Assembly: GCA_030430165.1 (NCBI GenBank)
Contig: JAUIGL010000020.1
Coordinates: 1-64,000, forward strand
DNA: 64,000 bases
From: a bacterium
GTDB lineage: Bacteria; Desulfobacterota; Binatia; HRBIN30; CADEER01
Reading direction: 5' to 3'
Shown here: positions 35,508-44,085 of the stretch, piece after piece
Layout of the letters: each line of letters opens with the position of its first letter
How positions within the stretch are numbered: position 1 is the first letter of the stretch
Position numbers and translations under genes: made by a program
The notes under the pieces: model-generated
Seen by the model: only the letters and a program-made list of their open reading frames with translations
What the model was told of the DNA's origin: nothing
Database searches by the model: none

Positions 35508-36218
35508 TCAGCGGCCGAGGCCGCGCAGGCAGAACTCCCAGGTGTCCTCGGCGGTGATGCGCGAAGCTGGGTTTTGAACGAATCGATTCATCAGCCAGCC
35601 GTACATGGCGGTCTGCTGGATCAGCAGCGCGGCCCGCCCCGGCTCGTCGACCTGCAACGCACCGTCCGCCACCGCGGCCTTGAGCAGCTCGATCAGCATG
35701 CGCGACAGCGGCGCGATCACCGCGGCCAGGCGCTCGGGGTCCTTGATCGCCAGCTGCATCGAGAACTCCGAGATCGGCACCCGGTTGTGCGAGCCGCGCA
35801 CCCGCTGGGTTCCGAGAGACTCGCACCATTCGTGGAGGCGAATCGTGAATGCCCGCAGGCGGTCGAGCGGCTTGGACTCGGCCTCGACGGCGGCGGCGAG
35901 ATCCTCCACCGCTTCGCGAATGCTCTCCTCGAGCAGCGCGAAGAGCAGCTCGTCCTTGCTGTCGAAGTACTGGTAGAAGCCGCGCAGCGACTGCTTCGAG
36001 CGATCGACGACCTCCTGGATCGTGAACTCGGTCGTGCCCCTCTCGTCGATCAGCGCAAACGCCGCGTCGAGCAATCCCTGAATCCGCTTCTCGGCGCGGC
36101 TGCGCGCGGCGTTCAGGCTCTTGGCCACCGCGCGCTGTCGCCACGCCGGCACCTTCTCCCCTTCGGCGAGCTCGCCCTGCTTCGGATCGTCCGCTTGCCG
36201 ATCTTCCCTCCTGGCCAT
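35508..36218 (-). CDS. TetR-family regulator
   Basis: 236 residues. A basic, polar N-terminal extension of about 45 residues precedes the helix-turn-helix (L-I-D-E-R-G-T-T-E-F then S-K-Q-S-L-R-G-F-Y-Q-Y-F-D-S-K-D-E-L). The ligand domain has the H-E-W-C form seen in lipid-related TetR proteins. It is co-oriented with the aldehyde dehydrogenase, whose stop is 20 bases upstream of the start, so the two are probably one transcript and the regulator would be autoregulated through the promoter region near 37747. Confidence 0.88.
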   Translation of the reverse strand: MARREDRQADDPKQGELAEGEKVPAWRQRAVAKSLNAARSRAEKRIQGLLDAAFALIDERGTTEFTIQEVVDRSKQSLRGFYQYFDSKDELLFALLEESIREAVEDLAAAVEAESKPLDRLRAFTIRLHEWCESLGTQRVRGSHNRVPISEFSMQLAIKDPERLAAVIAPLSRMLIELLKAAVADGALQVDEPGRAALLIQQTAMYGWLMNRFVQNPASRITAEDTWEFCLRGLGR

Positions 36219-36238
36219 GGCGCAACTCTTTATTCCAC

Positions 36239-37702
36239 TTACGAGGCAGGTGCCACTGCGGGCGCGCCGGAGATCGACTTGAGATCGACATACGCCTCCA
36301 GCCCCTCGCGGCCGAGCTCGCGGCCGAGTCCGCTGGCTTTGACGCCGCCGAAGGGCGCGAACGGGTCCATGCTGTACGGCTGGTTGACACCGAACGATCC
36401 CGAGCGAACGCGCCGCGCGATCGCGAGGCCGCGCTCTGCGTCGGCGGTCCACACCGAGCCCGACAGCCCGTAGTCCGAGTCGTTGGCGATGCGCACCGCT
36501 TCGTCTTCGTCGGCGTACGCGGTCACGGTGAGCACCGGACCAAAAATCTCCTCGCGCGCGATCTTCATCCGCATGTCGACGTCGGCAAAGAGAGTCGGCC
36601 GCACGTACCAGCCGCGCTCGACACCCGGCTGCGGATCGCTGCCGCCGACCACCAGCCGCGCCCCCTCGCGGGCCCCTTCGTCGACAAAGGACCGAACCCG
36701 ATCCTGCTGCCGGCGGGCGACCAGCGGCCCGATCTCGGTCGCCTTGTCCGCCGGGTCGCCGACCACCAACCCGCCGACCATCGCCGCAATCGCGTCGAGG
36801 AACTCGTCGTGTCGCGACGCGGGAACCAGCACCCGGGTCTGCGCGACGCACGCCTGGCCGTTGTTCATCAGACCCGCCACCTTCAGACCCTGCGCGAACC
36901 CGGCCGGGTCGGCGTCGTCGAGCACGACCGCGGCCGACTTGCCACCGAGCTCCAGACTCACCTTCTTCAGATTGGCGCCGCATGCGGCGGCGATACGGCG
37001 GCCGACTGCCGTCGAGCCGGTGAACGAAACGCGGTCGACGCCGGGGTGGTTCACCAGAGCTTCGCCGACCGTGCCGTCGCCGGGGAGGAAGCTGACCAAT
37101 CCCTCCGGCAATCCCGCCTCCTCGACGACCTCGGCGAACAACAGCGAGTCGAGCGGGGTCTCCGGCGCCGGCTTGACGACGATCGAGCAGCCGGCGAGCA
37201 GAGCCGGCGCCAGCTTGCCGACGACCAGGAAGAGGGGCACGTTCCAGGGCACGATCGCCGCGACGACGCCGCCCGATTCGCGCCGCACCAGGACGTCGTC
37301 GCCGAAGAATCCCGGACGCGACTCCTCCCACGGAAAGGTCGATGCCATGACCGCGAACGCTTCGAGCAGCATGCTCGGCAGGGTTGCCTGGGAGAACTTC
37401 GAGAACGAGATCGGCGACCCCATCTCGGCGGTAATCAGCTGCGCCATCTCGCGCCGGCGCGGTTGGTAGAGCTCGCCCAGGCGCCGCACCGCGGCGATGC
37501 GTTCGGCTGGATCGAGCCGCGGCCACGGCCCCTCGTCCTGCGCGCGCCGCGCCGCGCCGACCGCTCGATCGACGTCGTCCGGCCCGGCGGCGGCGACTGC
37601 CGCGATCGGCTCCTCGGTGTGCGGGGAAATCACCTCGATGACGTCATCCCCAGAGGGATCCGCCCAAGATCCGCCGATGAACAGCCGCCGTCCGTCCTCC
37701 AC
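36239..37702 (-). CDS. Aldehyde dehydrogenase
   Basis: 487 residues from GTG 37702, preceded by GGGGAGGAA. Catalytic C285 (N-N-G-Q-A-C-V), E251 (L-E-L-G-G) and N154 (P-W-N) are all present; S-F-T-G-S-T at 226-231 is the NAD loop. It oxidises an aldehyde to the acid. The in-frame region upstream is antisense to the luciferase-like gene and is not part of it. The start is only 40 bases from the operator dyad at 37747. Confidence 0.92.
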   Translation of the reverse strand: MEDGRRLFIGGSWADPSGDDVIEVISPHTEEPIAAVAAAGPDDVDRAVGAARRAQDEGPWPRLDPAERIAAVRRLGELYQPRRREMAQLITAEMGSPISFSKFSQATLPSMLLEAFAVMASTFPWEESRPGFFGDDVLVRRESGGVVAAIVPWNVPLFLVVGKLAPALLAGCSIVVKPAPETPLDSLLFAEVVEEAGLPEGLVSFLPGDGTVGEALVNHPGVDRVSFTGSTAVGRRIAAACGANLKKVSLELGGKSAAVVLDDADPAGFAQGLKVAGLMNNGQACVAQTRVLVPASRHDEFLDAIAAMVGGLVVGDPADKATEIGPLVARRQQDRVRSFVDEGAREGARLVVGGSDPQPGVERGWYVRPTLFADVDMRMKIAREEIFGPVLTVTAYADEDEAVRIANDSDYGLSGSVWTADAERGLAIARRVRSGSFGVNQPYSMDPFAPFGGVKASGLGRELGREGLEAYVDLKSISGAPAVAPAS

Positions 37703-37742
37703 TGATTCCTCCCCTCTGCAGTGCAGAGACACTTGATGGAAT

Positions 37743-37770
37743 TTGCATTCTCTCAAAACGAGAATATAAT
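37743..37770 (+). promoter_or_regulatory. Promoter with a perfect ATTCTC-N7-GAGAAT operator in its core
   Basis: TATAAT at 37765-37770 is a perfect -10 box; TTGCAT at 37743-37748 is a fair -35, 16 bases away. The perfect inverted repeat ATTCTC-TCAAAAC-GAGAAT (37747-37765) fills the space between them and overlaps both. A protein bound there would exclude RNA polymerase. It reads towards the luciferase-like gene at 37835 and lies 45 bases from the divergent aldehyde dehydrogenase start. Confidence 0.68.
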
Positions 37771-37834
37771 TGCCAACACTTCGGCGCGCGTGCTGGCGGC
37801 AGCAACGGGCTCCGGGAGCCGAAAGGATGCCAAG

Positions 37835-38788
37835 ATGCAGATCGGTCTGATGCTCGGCCCCGAGCGAGGGCGCTACCGGCAAAAGGTGGCGCAGCTCGGC
37901 AACGACGCCGCCGCGGCCGAAGAGGCCGGCTTCGCGTCGATCTGGGTGCCGCAGATCCCGGGCGACTTCGACGCCTTCACCGCGATCACGTTGATGGGCC
38001 AGGCGACAGAGACAATCGAGCTGGCGACTGCAGTGATGCCGATCCAGACCCGGCATCCGATCGCCATGGCGCAGGAAGTCCTCTCGGTCCAGGCGGTGTG
38101 CGACGGCCGCTTTACGCTCGGCATTGGCGTCTCCCACGACTGGGTCGTCGAGGGCATGCTCGGCTTGTCGTACGAGCGCCCTGCCCACCAGATGCGCACT
38201 TACCTGGACGTGCTGAACCCGGCGCTGCGCGGTCCCGGCACGGTCGAGGTCGAGAACGATCGCTATCGGGTCAACAGTCCGATCGACGTCACCGACCACG
38301 CTCCCAACCCGGTCCTCCTCGCCGCCCTCGGCCCGGTCATGCTGCGCATCGCCGGCGAGCGTGCATCGGGCACTGTTCTGTGGCTGGCCGACGAACGTGC
38401 GGTCGCCGAGCACGTGGTGCCGCGCATCACCAAAGCCGCGGAGGCTGCGGGCAATCCGCCGCCGCGCGTCGTCGCCGGCATCCCGGTCGCCATCTGCCCC
38501 AACGACGAGGTCGACGACGCGCGGGCGTGGGCGAACAAGGTCCTGGGGCACTCCGAGTTCTGCGCCAACTACCAGCAGCTGCTCGATCGCGGCGACGCGA
38601 GCAGCGAAGGCGATATCCTCGCCGCGGGAGACGAAGCGGCGGTGCTCCGCCGCATCCGCGCCTTTCGCGACGCCGGAGCTACCGACCTCGCCGTTCGTCC
38701 GCTCGCGCTCGGACGCAACCGGCAGGAGCGACTCGAGTCGCGCCAGCGCACCCTGTCGTTCCTCGCTTCGCTCGGTCCCGATCTCTAG
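37835..38788 (+). CDS. Luciferase-like monooxygenase (LLM class, F420 or flavin dependent)
   Basis: 317 residues from ATG 37835. The (beta/alpha)8 LLM fold is seen from M-Q-I-G-L-M-L, A-E-E-A-G-F-A-S-I-W-V-P, the T-R-H-P-I-A-M-A-Q-E segment and G-R-F-T-L-G-I-G-V-S-H near 88-97. The I-G-V-S-H form is common in F420-dependent members, but FMN use cannot be ruled out. It has the best-defined promoter of the window. Substrate unknown; relatives in mycobacteria belong to lipid regulons. Confidence 0.85.
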   Translation: MQIGLMLGPERGRYRQKVAQLGNDAAAAEEAGFASIWVPQIPGDFDAFTAITLMGQATETIELATAVMPIQTRHPIAMAQEVLSVQAVCDGRFTLGIGVSHDWVVEGMLGLSYERPAHQMRTYLDVLNPALRGPGTVEVENDRYRVNSPIDVTDHAPNPVLLAALGPVMLRIAGERASGTVLWLADERAVAEHVVPRITKAAEAAGNPPPRVVAGIPVAICPNDEVDDARAWANKVLGHSEFCANYQQLLDRGDASSEGDILAAGDEAAVLRRIRAFRDAGATDLAVRPLALGRNRQERLESRQRTLSFLASLGPDL

Positions 38789-38846
38789 CCAGCATCCGAA
38801 ACCGATCCGGCCGACATCGCCCTCGACAACAGGTCGGGGCGTAGCC

Positions 38847-39860
38847 TCAGCGGTCGTAGTCGACGATCACCTCGGGGCTGGTCGGGATCGCCTGGCAGGT
38901 GAGGATCCACCCCTCCTCGACCTCGTCCGCGTCGAGCGCATTGTTGACCCGCATGGTGGCTTCGCCCTCGGCGAGGAACGCCATGCAGGTAGCGCAGTTT
39001 CCCGCCTTGCAGGAAGACGGCGGCTTGAGGCCAGCGCGCTGCACCGAGCCGAGGATCGTGTCGCCGGCGGCGTGCGCGATGGTGCGCGTCTTGCCGTGGA
39101 TGCGAACCTCGATCGACGTGGTCTCCGACGCAGTCGGCGCCGCCGGCTCGTCGTCGAGCTCGAAGCGCTCGATGAAGCGTCGCTCGGCATCGACCGCGTG
39201 CTGATCGAGACCAGCCTCGACGACTTCCATGAACGGACCCGGGCCACACACGTAGAAGTCGGCCGTGCTTCGGTCGGCGAGCAGCGCGGCGCAGGCCGCT
39301 GCGTCGAGAAAACCGTTCTCCGTGTCGAGGTGGTGGTGCACGGTGAGACGACCGCCGGACTCCGCGCGCAGGCGTTCGAGCACATCGCCGAAGATGACGC
39401 TGTCGGCACCGCGGTTGGCGTACACCAGCGCGATCTCGCGCGCCGTCGTGGCGAGAGCGGTCTTGATGATCGACAGCACCGGTGTGATGCCGCTGCCGCC
39501 GGCGAAAGCGACGATCGGCGTCGACGCCGAGCGCAGCACGAACAGCCCGGTCGGCGGCATGACGTCGATGGTGTCGCCGGCGGCGAGGTTGTCGTTCATC
39601 CAGTTCGACATCTTGCCCCCCGGCACCCGCTTGACCGTCACCGTGAAGGGGTCGCCGGTGGCCGGCGAGCTCGACATCGAGTAGCACCGAACCACCGATT
39701 CGCCGCCGACGGTCGCCCTGAAGGTGCAGAATTGCCCGGCCTTGTATGCGAAGATCGGCTCCAGCGCCGGCGGTATCGCGAAGCTGAAGGAACGCGTGTC
39801 GGCAGTCTCGTCGACGACGGCGGCTATCGCCAGGGGATGGAAGTCGTGGTTGCGTTGCAT
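38847..39860 (-). CDS. Oxygenase reductase, KshB-like (FAD, NAD and plant-type 2Fe-2S domains)
   Basis: 337 residues in the order FAD domain (R-C-Y-S-M-S-S at 58-64), NAD domain (G-G-S-G-I-T-P at 121-127 and C-G-P-G at 205-208) and C-terminal plant-type ferredoxin with C284-x4-C289-x2-C292-x29-C322. This layout is that of 3-ketosteroid 9alpha-hydroxylase reductase and of phenylacetyl-CoA oxygenase reductase. It passes electrons from NADH directly to a Rieske oxygenase. It is the only such reductase in the window, so it may serve all three alpha subunits. TTGCAA-N16-TATCAT on the minus strand at 39889-39916 is a plausible promoter. Confidence 0.9.
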   Translation of the reverse strand: MQRNHDFHPLAIAAVVDETADTRSFSFAIPPALEPIFAYKAGQFCTFRATVGGESVVRCYSMSSSPATGDPFTVTVKRVPGGKMSNWMNDNLAAGDTIDVMPPTGLFVLRSASTPIVAFAGGSGITPVLSIIKTALATTAREIALVYANRGADSVIFGDVLERLRAESGGRLTVHHHLDTENGFLDAAACAALLADRSTADFYVCGPGPFMEVVEAGLDQHAVDAERRFIERFELDDEPAAPTASETTSIEVRIHGKTRTIAHAAGDTILGSVQRAGLKPPSSCKAGNCATCMAFLAEGEATMRVNNALDADEVEEGWILTCQAIPTSPEVIVDYDR

Positions 39861-39952
39861 TGCGCTCTCGTGGCACTAGAGATGTTCTGATGATAGGGGG
39901 ACACTCAATTTTTGCAAGCCTCCCTCTCGTATGTTAGCAACATCATTCTCAC

Positions 39953-40996
39953 ATGGATACCCGAGACACTCCCGAACAAGCTGAATTGCGCCGCACCGCC
40001 AGTCGACTTGCTGGCGAGCTCGGACCGCGAACCGTAACCGATCTCGACGACCGCGAGCGCAACCAGCGCCTGGCGGAGGCGGTGCGCGGCACCGGCTGGC
40101 TCGAGCTTCGCCACGACGACGGCGAAGGCAAGCCGCTGGCCAGCGGCGTCGAGGCGGCGATCATCGCCGAAGCGCTCGGTCAGGCCGTCGCCGGCGTGCC
40201 GTTTGCTGGCCCGACCCTCGCCGCCGATCTCGCGCGGCGCGCCGGCGCGCAGCCGATCGACGGTGCAGTCGTCGGCTTCGCCCCCGATCTGGTCGGCGCC
40301 GCGGTGGTCGCGGGCACGGCCACCGACGCGCCGATCCTGGCCGTCGACCACGCCGCCCAGGGGCCGGTCGCAGCCTACGTCCTGGTCGCCGACGGCGACG
40401 GCTACCGCTTGGCGCTGGCACGCGGCGAAGGCACCAGCGACGGCGCAGACCTCACCCGTAACGTCCACCAGCTGCCGCCCGGCACCTCCCTGGACCCGGT
40501 TGCCGAGCAATCGCGGCTGCTCAGCCGCGAAGACCTCGACGCATGGACGACGCTCGGACTGGTGCTGACCAGCGCCGACATGGTCGGCCTGATGCGCGGC
40601 GTGCTCGACGTCACCGTCGAGTACGCCAAGGAGCGCAAGCAGTACGGCGTCGCCATCGGAACCTTCCAGGCGGTGCAGCACCTGCTCGCCGAGGCGCAGT
40701 GTCTGGTCGAAGGGGCGTTCAGCGCCGCGGTCTACCCGGCGTGGGCGGTCGACGAGCTCGCCCCAGCCGAGGCGCTGACCGCGGGGCGGGTCGCCAAGGC
40801 CTACGCCGCGCGCGCCGCGCGCACGGTCTGCGAGACCGCAGTTCAGGTGCACGGGGGAATCGGCAACACCTGGGACTGCATCGTGCACGTTCACCTGCGC
40901 CGCGCGCTGCTCTCGTCCGAATGGTTCGGCGGCGACGGCGAGCAGCTGCGCCAATTGGAACGCAGCCGCTTGGGAGTAGTCGATGGACTTTCGTGA
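39953..40996 (+). CDS. Acyl-CoA dehydrogenase, small-type subunit (pair 1)
   Basis: 347 residues. Only the C-terminal half is well conserved: E-Y-A-K-E-R-K-Q-Y-G and F-Q-A-V-Q-H, then Q-V-H-G-G-I-G-N-T-W. The N-terminal half is short and divergent. Such chains form alpha2beta2 enzymes with a second acyl-CoA dehydrogenase, as in mycobacterial steroid side-chain breakdown (ChsE1-ChsE2). The next gene overlaps by 14 bases, supporting a heteromer. The start is adjacent to ATTCTC, a single half of the island dyad. Confidence 0.88.
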   Translation: MDTRDTPEQAELRRTASRLAGELGPRTVTDLDDRERNQRLAEAVRGTGWLELRHDDGEGKPLASGVEAAIIAEALGQAVAGVPFAGPTLAADLARRAGAQPIDGAVVGFAPDLVGAAVVAGTATDAPILAVDHAAQGPVAAYVLVADGDGYRLALARGEGTSDGADLTRNVHQLPPGTSLDPVAEQSRLLSREDLDAWTTLGLVLTSADMVGLMRGVLDVTVEYAKERKQYGVAIGTFQAVQHLLAEAQCLVEGAFSAAVYPAWAVDELAPAEALTAGRVAKAYAARAARTVCETAVQVHGGIGNTWDCIVHVHLRRALLSSEWFGGDGEQLRQLERSRLGVVDGLS

Positions 40997-42116
40997 TTCG
41001 CCGGAAGAAGCCGATTTTCGCAAGCGCCTGCGCGCCTGGATCGCCGACAACAACCCCGGCCTGCCGGCGTCCTCGACCGACGACGAGTACTGGGCGCGCC
41101 AGGCCGAGTGGCACACCGCGCTCTACGACGCGGGATTCTTCGGACTGTCCTGGCCCAAGCGCTTCGGCGGTCACGAGCTACCGACGGTCTTCGACGTCAT
41201 CCTCGACGACGAAATCGCCGCCGCCGGCGCGCCGCCGCGACCGAGCCTCGGCTATCTGGTGCAGGGAATCACCACCCACGGCAGCGAGGCGATCCAGGAT
41301 CGCTTCCTGCCCGGACTGATCAGCGGCCGCGAGCGCTGGTGCCAGGGCTTCAGCGAGCCCGACGCCGGTTCCGACCTGGCGGCGTTGCGCACCACTGCGA
41401 CCCGCGACGGCGACGAGTACGTCCTCCAGGGGCACAAGATCTGGACCAGCTACTCCGACGTCGCCGACTGGTGCTTCCTGCTGGCGCGCACCGATCCCGG
41501 CGTGCCCAAGCACAAGGGACTCTCCGCCTTCGCCGTGCCGATGGCCCAGCCGGGGATCGAGCAGTACCCGCTGCGCATGATCAACGGCATCACCAAGGAG
41601 TTCGGTCAGGTCGTGTTCGACGGCGCGCGCGTCTCCGCCGCCAACATGATCGGCGAGCCCGGCGAGGGGTGGCGCATCGCCATGACCATCGTCAGCCACG
41701 AGCGCGAGCCCGGCGAGGTCGGCTACGTCTCGCGCTACGCGAAGACGGTCAAAGATCTCGAGAAGACGCTGCGCGCCGACCCCGGCGCCTATCGCAGCGA
41801 CCAGCGCGAGGCGGTCGCCTGGGCCTACGTGCAGGCGGAGATGCTGCGGCTGCACGTGCGGCGCCGGCTCTCCGAACGCCTCGACGGACCGGACCACGGA
41901 CCCGGCGGCTCGATCGACAAGATCCTCATGACCTGGGTCGAGCAGTCGGTCGGCGCGGCAACTCTGTCGGCCGCCGGATCGCGCGCCGTCGTCGACGGCG
42001 ACGAAGTCGGCCTCAAGATCTACCTGTACAGCCGCGCGCAGAGCGTCATGGGCGGCACCTCGCAGATCCAGAAGAACATCATCGCCACGCGCATCCTCGG
42101 CCTGCCGGTGACGTGA
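40983..42116 (+). CDS. Acyl-CoA dehydrogenase, large-type subunit (pair 1)
   Basis: 377 residues. G-F-S-E-P-D-A-G-S-D-L-A near 122-133 and I-W-T-S near 159 are the FAD and substrate motifs, R-A-Q-S-V-M-G-G-T-S-Q-I-Q-K-N-I ends the chain. The pattern matches FadE28/FadE26-like subunits used with bulky acyl-CoA. It overlaps the small subunit gene, which implies a complex. The hydratase at 42166 follows 49 bases later, giving two consecutive beta-oxidation steps. Confidence 0.9.
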   Translation: MDFRDSPEEADFRKRLRAWIADNNPGLPASSTDDEYWARQAEWHTALYDAGFFGLSWPKRFGGHELPTVFDVILDDEIAAAGAPPRPSLGYLVQGITTHGSEAIQDRFLPGLISGRERWCQGFSEPDAGSDLAALRTTATRDGDEYVLQGHKIWTSYSDVADWCFLLARTDPGVPKHKGLSAFAVPMAQPGIEQYPLRMINGITKEFGQVVFDGARVSAANMIGEPGEGWRIAMTIVSHEREPGEVGYVSRYAKTVKDLEKTLRADPGAYRSDQREAVAWAYVQAEMLRLHVRRRLSERLDGPDHGPGGSIDKILMTWVEQSVGAATLSAAGSRAVVDGDEVGLKIYLYSRAQSVMGGTSQIQKNIIATRILGLPVT

Positions 42117-42165
42117 CCCCTGGTCCGCCTTCGTTCTCGGCACCAGAACTCGATAGAGGTGAGCA

Positions 42166-42951
42166 ATGGACTACGACCTTCCCCAAGAGGTTCGCGTCGA
42201 GAGCGACGGCCCGCTGCGCATCGTGCGGCTGTCGCGGCCGAAGCAGCTCAACGCAGTCAACGAGGCGCTGCACCTGGGCCTCACCCAGGTGTTCCCGCAG
42301 CTCAGCGCCGACGCGGATGCGCGCGTCGCGATCATCACCGGCGAGGGACGCGCGTTCTCCGCCGGCGGCGACTTCGACCTGCTCGACCGCATGGTGAAGG
42401 ATCGCGCGCTGCGGCGCGACGTGATCGCCGAGGGCCGGGACCTGGTGCGCAACATGATGCGCTGCCGGATTCCGGTGGTGGCGGCGGTCAACGGACCGGC
42501 GGTCGGACTCGGTTGCAGCGTCATCGCCCTCTCCGACGTCGTCTACATGGCCGAGTCGGCCTATCTGTCGGACCCACACGTGACCGTCGGCCTGGTCGCC
42601 GCCGACGGCGGCCCGCTCACCTGGCCCCTGCACACCAGCTTGTTGCTGGCCAAGGAGTACGCGCTCACCGGCGAACGCATCCCCGCCGCCCGCGCCAAGG
42701 AGATCGGCCTGGCGAACCACATCTGCGCCGACGACGAGGTGTTCGCCGCGGCCCGGGCCGCCGCAGAAAAGATCGCCAAGCTGCCGCAGCAAGCGGTGGA
42801 GGCGACCAAGCGGGTGTTGAACCTGCACATGGAACGGGCGGTCCTGGCGACGATCGACTTCGCCATGGCGGCCGAGACCGAGTCGTTCGAGACCGACGAT
42901 CTGCAGAACAACGTCGCCCATTTTCTCGAACGCGCGTCGGCGAAAAAGTAG
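42166..42951 (+). CDS. Enoyl-CoA hydratase
   Basis: 261 residues. R-P-K-Q-L-N-A-V, F-S-A-G-G-D-F (oxyanion hole) and N-G-P-A-V-G-L-G-C-S are crotonase motifs; the second glutamate position reads V-A-A-D-G-G, so the usual catalytic pair is altered and isomerase or ring-cleavage chemistry is possible. GAGGTGAGCA precedes the ATG. It follows the acyl-CoA dehydrogenase pair and is followed by the second oxocamphor-hydrolase-like gene. Confidence 0.88.
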   Translation: MDYDLPQEVRVESDGPLRIVRLSRPKQLNAVNEALHLGLTQVFPQLSADADARVAIITGEGRAFSAGGDFDLLDRMVKDRALRRDVIAEGRDLVRNMMRCRIPVVAAVNGPAVGLGCSVIALSDVVYMAESAYLSDPHVTVGLVAADGGPLTWPLHTSLLLAKEYALTGERIPAARAKEIGLANHICADDEVFAAARAAAEKIAKLPQQAVEATKRVLNLHMERAVLATIDFAMAAETESFETDDLQNNVAHFLERASAKK

Positions 42952-43075
42952 ACGCAGTTGGTGCGGAGCTCCCGTTGCTAGAGCGAAACGGCAGCCCGCG
43001 GGATCGGTGCGTAATTCGGCAAGCGGGACCCACCCAAGTCGCCGCCGACGGAGTTCGCCGCAAAAGGAGCGAGCC

Positions 43076-43921
43076 GTGACCAAGCGCAGTAGATTCTCCG
43101 AGTACAAGGACAGCTACGCCAACTTCCGCTTCGAGCTGAGCGAAGAGGGCATCCTGCTCATGCAGTGCCACAGCAATGGCGGCAGCCTGGCGTGGGACTG
43201 GAAGGCGCACGACGACATGTCGGACGCTTTCGCCGACGTCGCTGGCGACCGCGAGATCAAGGTCCTCATCCACACCGGCACCGGCGACAACTACAACGCC
43301 GACTGGGAACCGCCGGGAATCGACAAGCCGATGTACCGCGCGATGGGCGGCCAGAAGGGCCTCATGAAGCTCGACGAGAAGGCCTGGTACGGCCGCATGC
43401 TCATCGAAAACATTCTCTCGGTCGAGGTGCCGATGATCAGCGCGGTCAACGGTCCGTGCAACATCCACTCCGAGGTTCCCCTGCTCGGCGACATCGTGCT
43501 GGCCTCGGAGGACGCCTACTTCCAGGATCTCGCCCACTTCCCGCGCGGCATGGTGCCGGGCGACGGACAGCACGTCCTCTGGCCGCGCCTGGTCGGCGCC
43601 AACCGAGCACGCCACATGCTGCTCACCGGCAAGAAGCTCACCGCCCGCGAAGCGCTCGAATGCGGCGCGGTCGCCGAGGTGCTGCCCAAGGCCAAGCTCC
43701 TCGATCGCGCCTGGGAGCTGGCCCGCGATCTGGCGCGACGCCCGCCGCTGGTGCTGCGCTACACCCGGCTGCTGTTCACCCAAGACCTCAAGCGCGCCTT
43801 CCTCGACGAGCTAGCCCACGGCCTCGCCCGCGAGACCTACGCGCAACGCCAGTTCTTCCCGGTCGGCGGCGGCACGGAGCCACTCGACCGCCCTTGGGAC
43901 GAAGACCCATGGTCGGACTGA
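43076..43921 (+). CDS. 6-oxocamphor-hydrolase-like crotonase (second copy)
   Basis: 281 residues from GTG 43076 with AAAGGAG ahead. H45, H131, H154 and D163 correspond to H45, H122, H145 and D154 of 6-oxocamphor hydrolase; the 23- and 9-residue spacings between the last three are exact, and F-Q-D-x2-H-F-P-x-G-x-V-P-G-D-G-x-H-V-x-W-P matches that enzyme closely. It is a paralogue of the protein at 19520 and, of the two, is the closer to the camphor enzyme. Expected activity: hydrolytic opening of a cyclic beta-diketone. Confidence 0.85.
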   Translation: MTKRSRFSEYKDSYANFRFELSEEGILLMQCHSNGGSLAWDWKAHDDMSDAFADVAGDREIKVLIHTGTGDNYNADWEPPGIDKPMYRAMGGQKGLMKLDEKAWYGRMLIENILSVEVPMISAVNGPCNIHSEVPLLGDIVLASEDAYFQDLAHFPRGMVPGDGQHVLWPRLVGANRARHMLLTGKKLTAREALECGAVAEVLPKAKLLDRAWELARDLARRPPLVLRYTRLLFTQDLKRAFLDELAHGLARETYAQRQFFPVGGGTEPLDRPWDEDPWSD

Positions 43922-43930
43922 CAGGGCTCT

Positions 43931-44047
43931 GAGGTACGCTTGCGCGGCGTCTCATTTGCCCTCTCCCTAACCCTCTCCCGTAGGGAGAGGGGATCAATGA
44001 CCTCCTCCCCCTATGGGGGAGGGTTGAGGAGAGGGAGTCTCTGACGA
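43931..44047. repeat. 117-bp structured repeat, copy 1
   Basis: Opens with GAGGTACGCTTGCGCGG and ends GTCTCTGACGA. Inside are a long outer stem (CCCTCTCC... with ...GGAGAGGG) and two inner hairpins, CCTCTCCC-GTA-GGGAGAGG and CTCCCCC-TAT-GGGGGAG, giving a branched fold. The second copy starts 38 bases after this one ends. It lies in the 453-base gap between convergent genes (43922-44374), which has no gene. Confidence 0.8.
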
Positions 44048-44085
44048 AAACATTCCTTCAGCTGCTGCTCGGGTGCTCGCCGATC

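Noticed and set aside
38361-39890. Plus-strand open frame of 509 codons
   Set aside because: Runs through the end of the luciferase-like gene and antisense to the reductase; composition is not protein-like.
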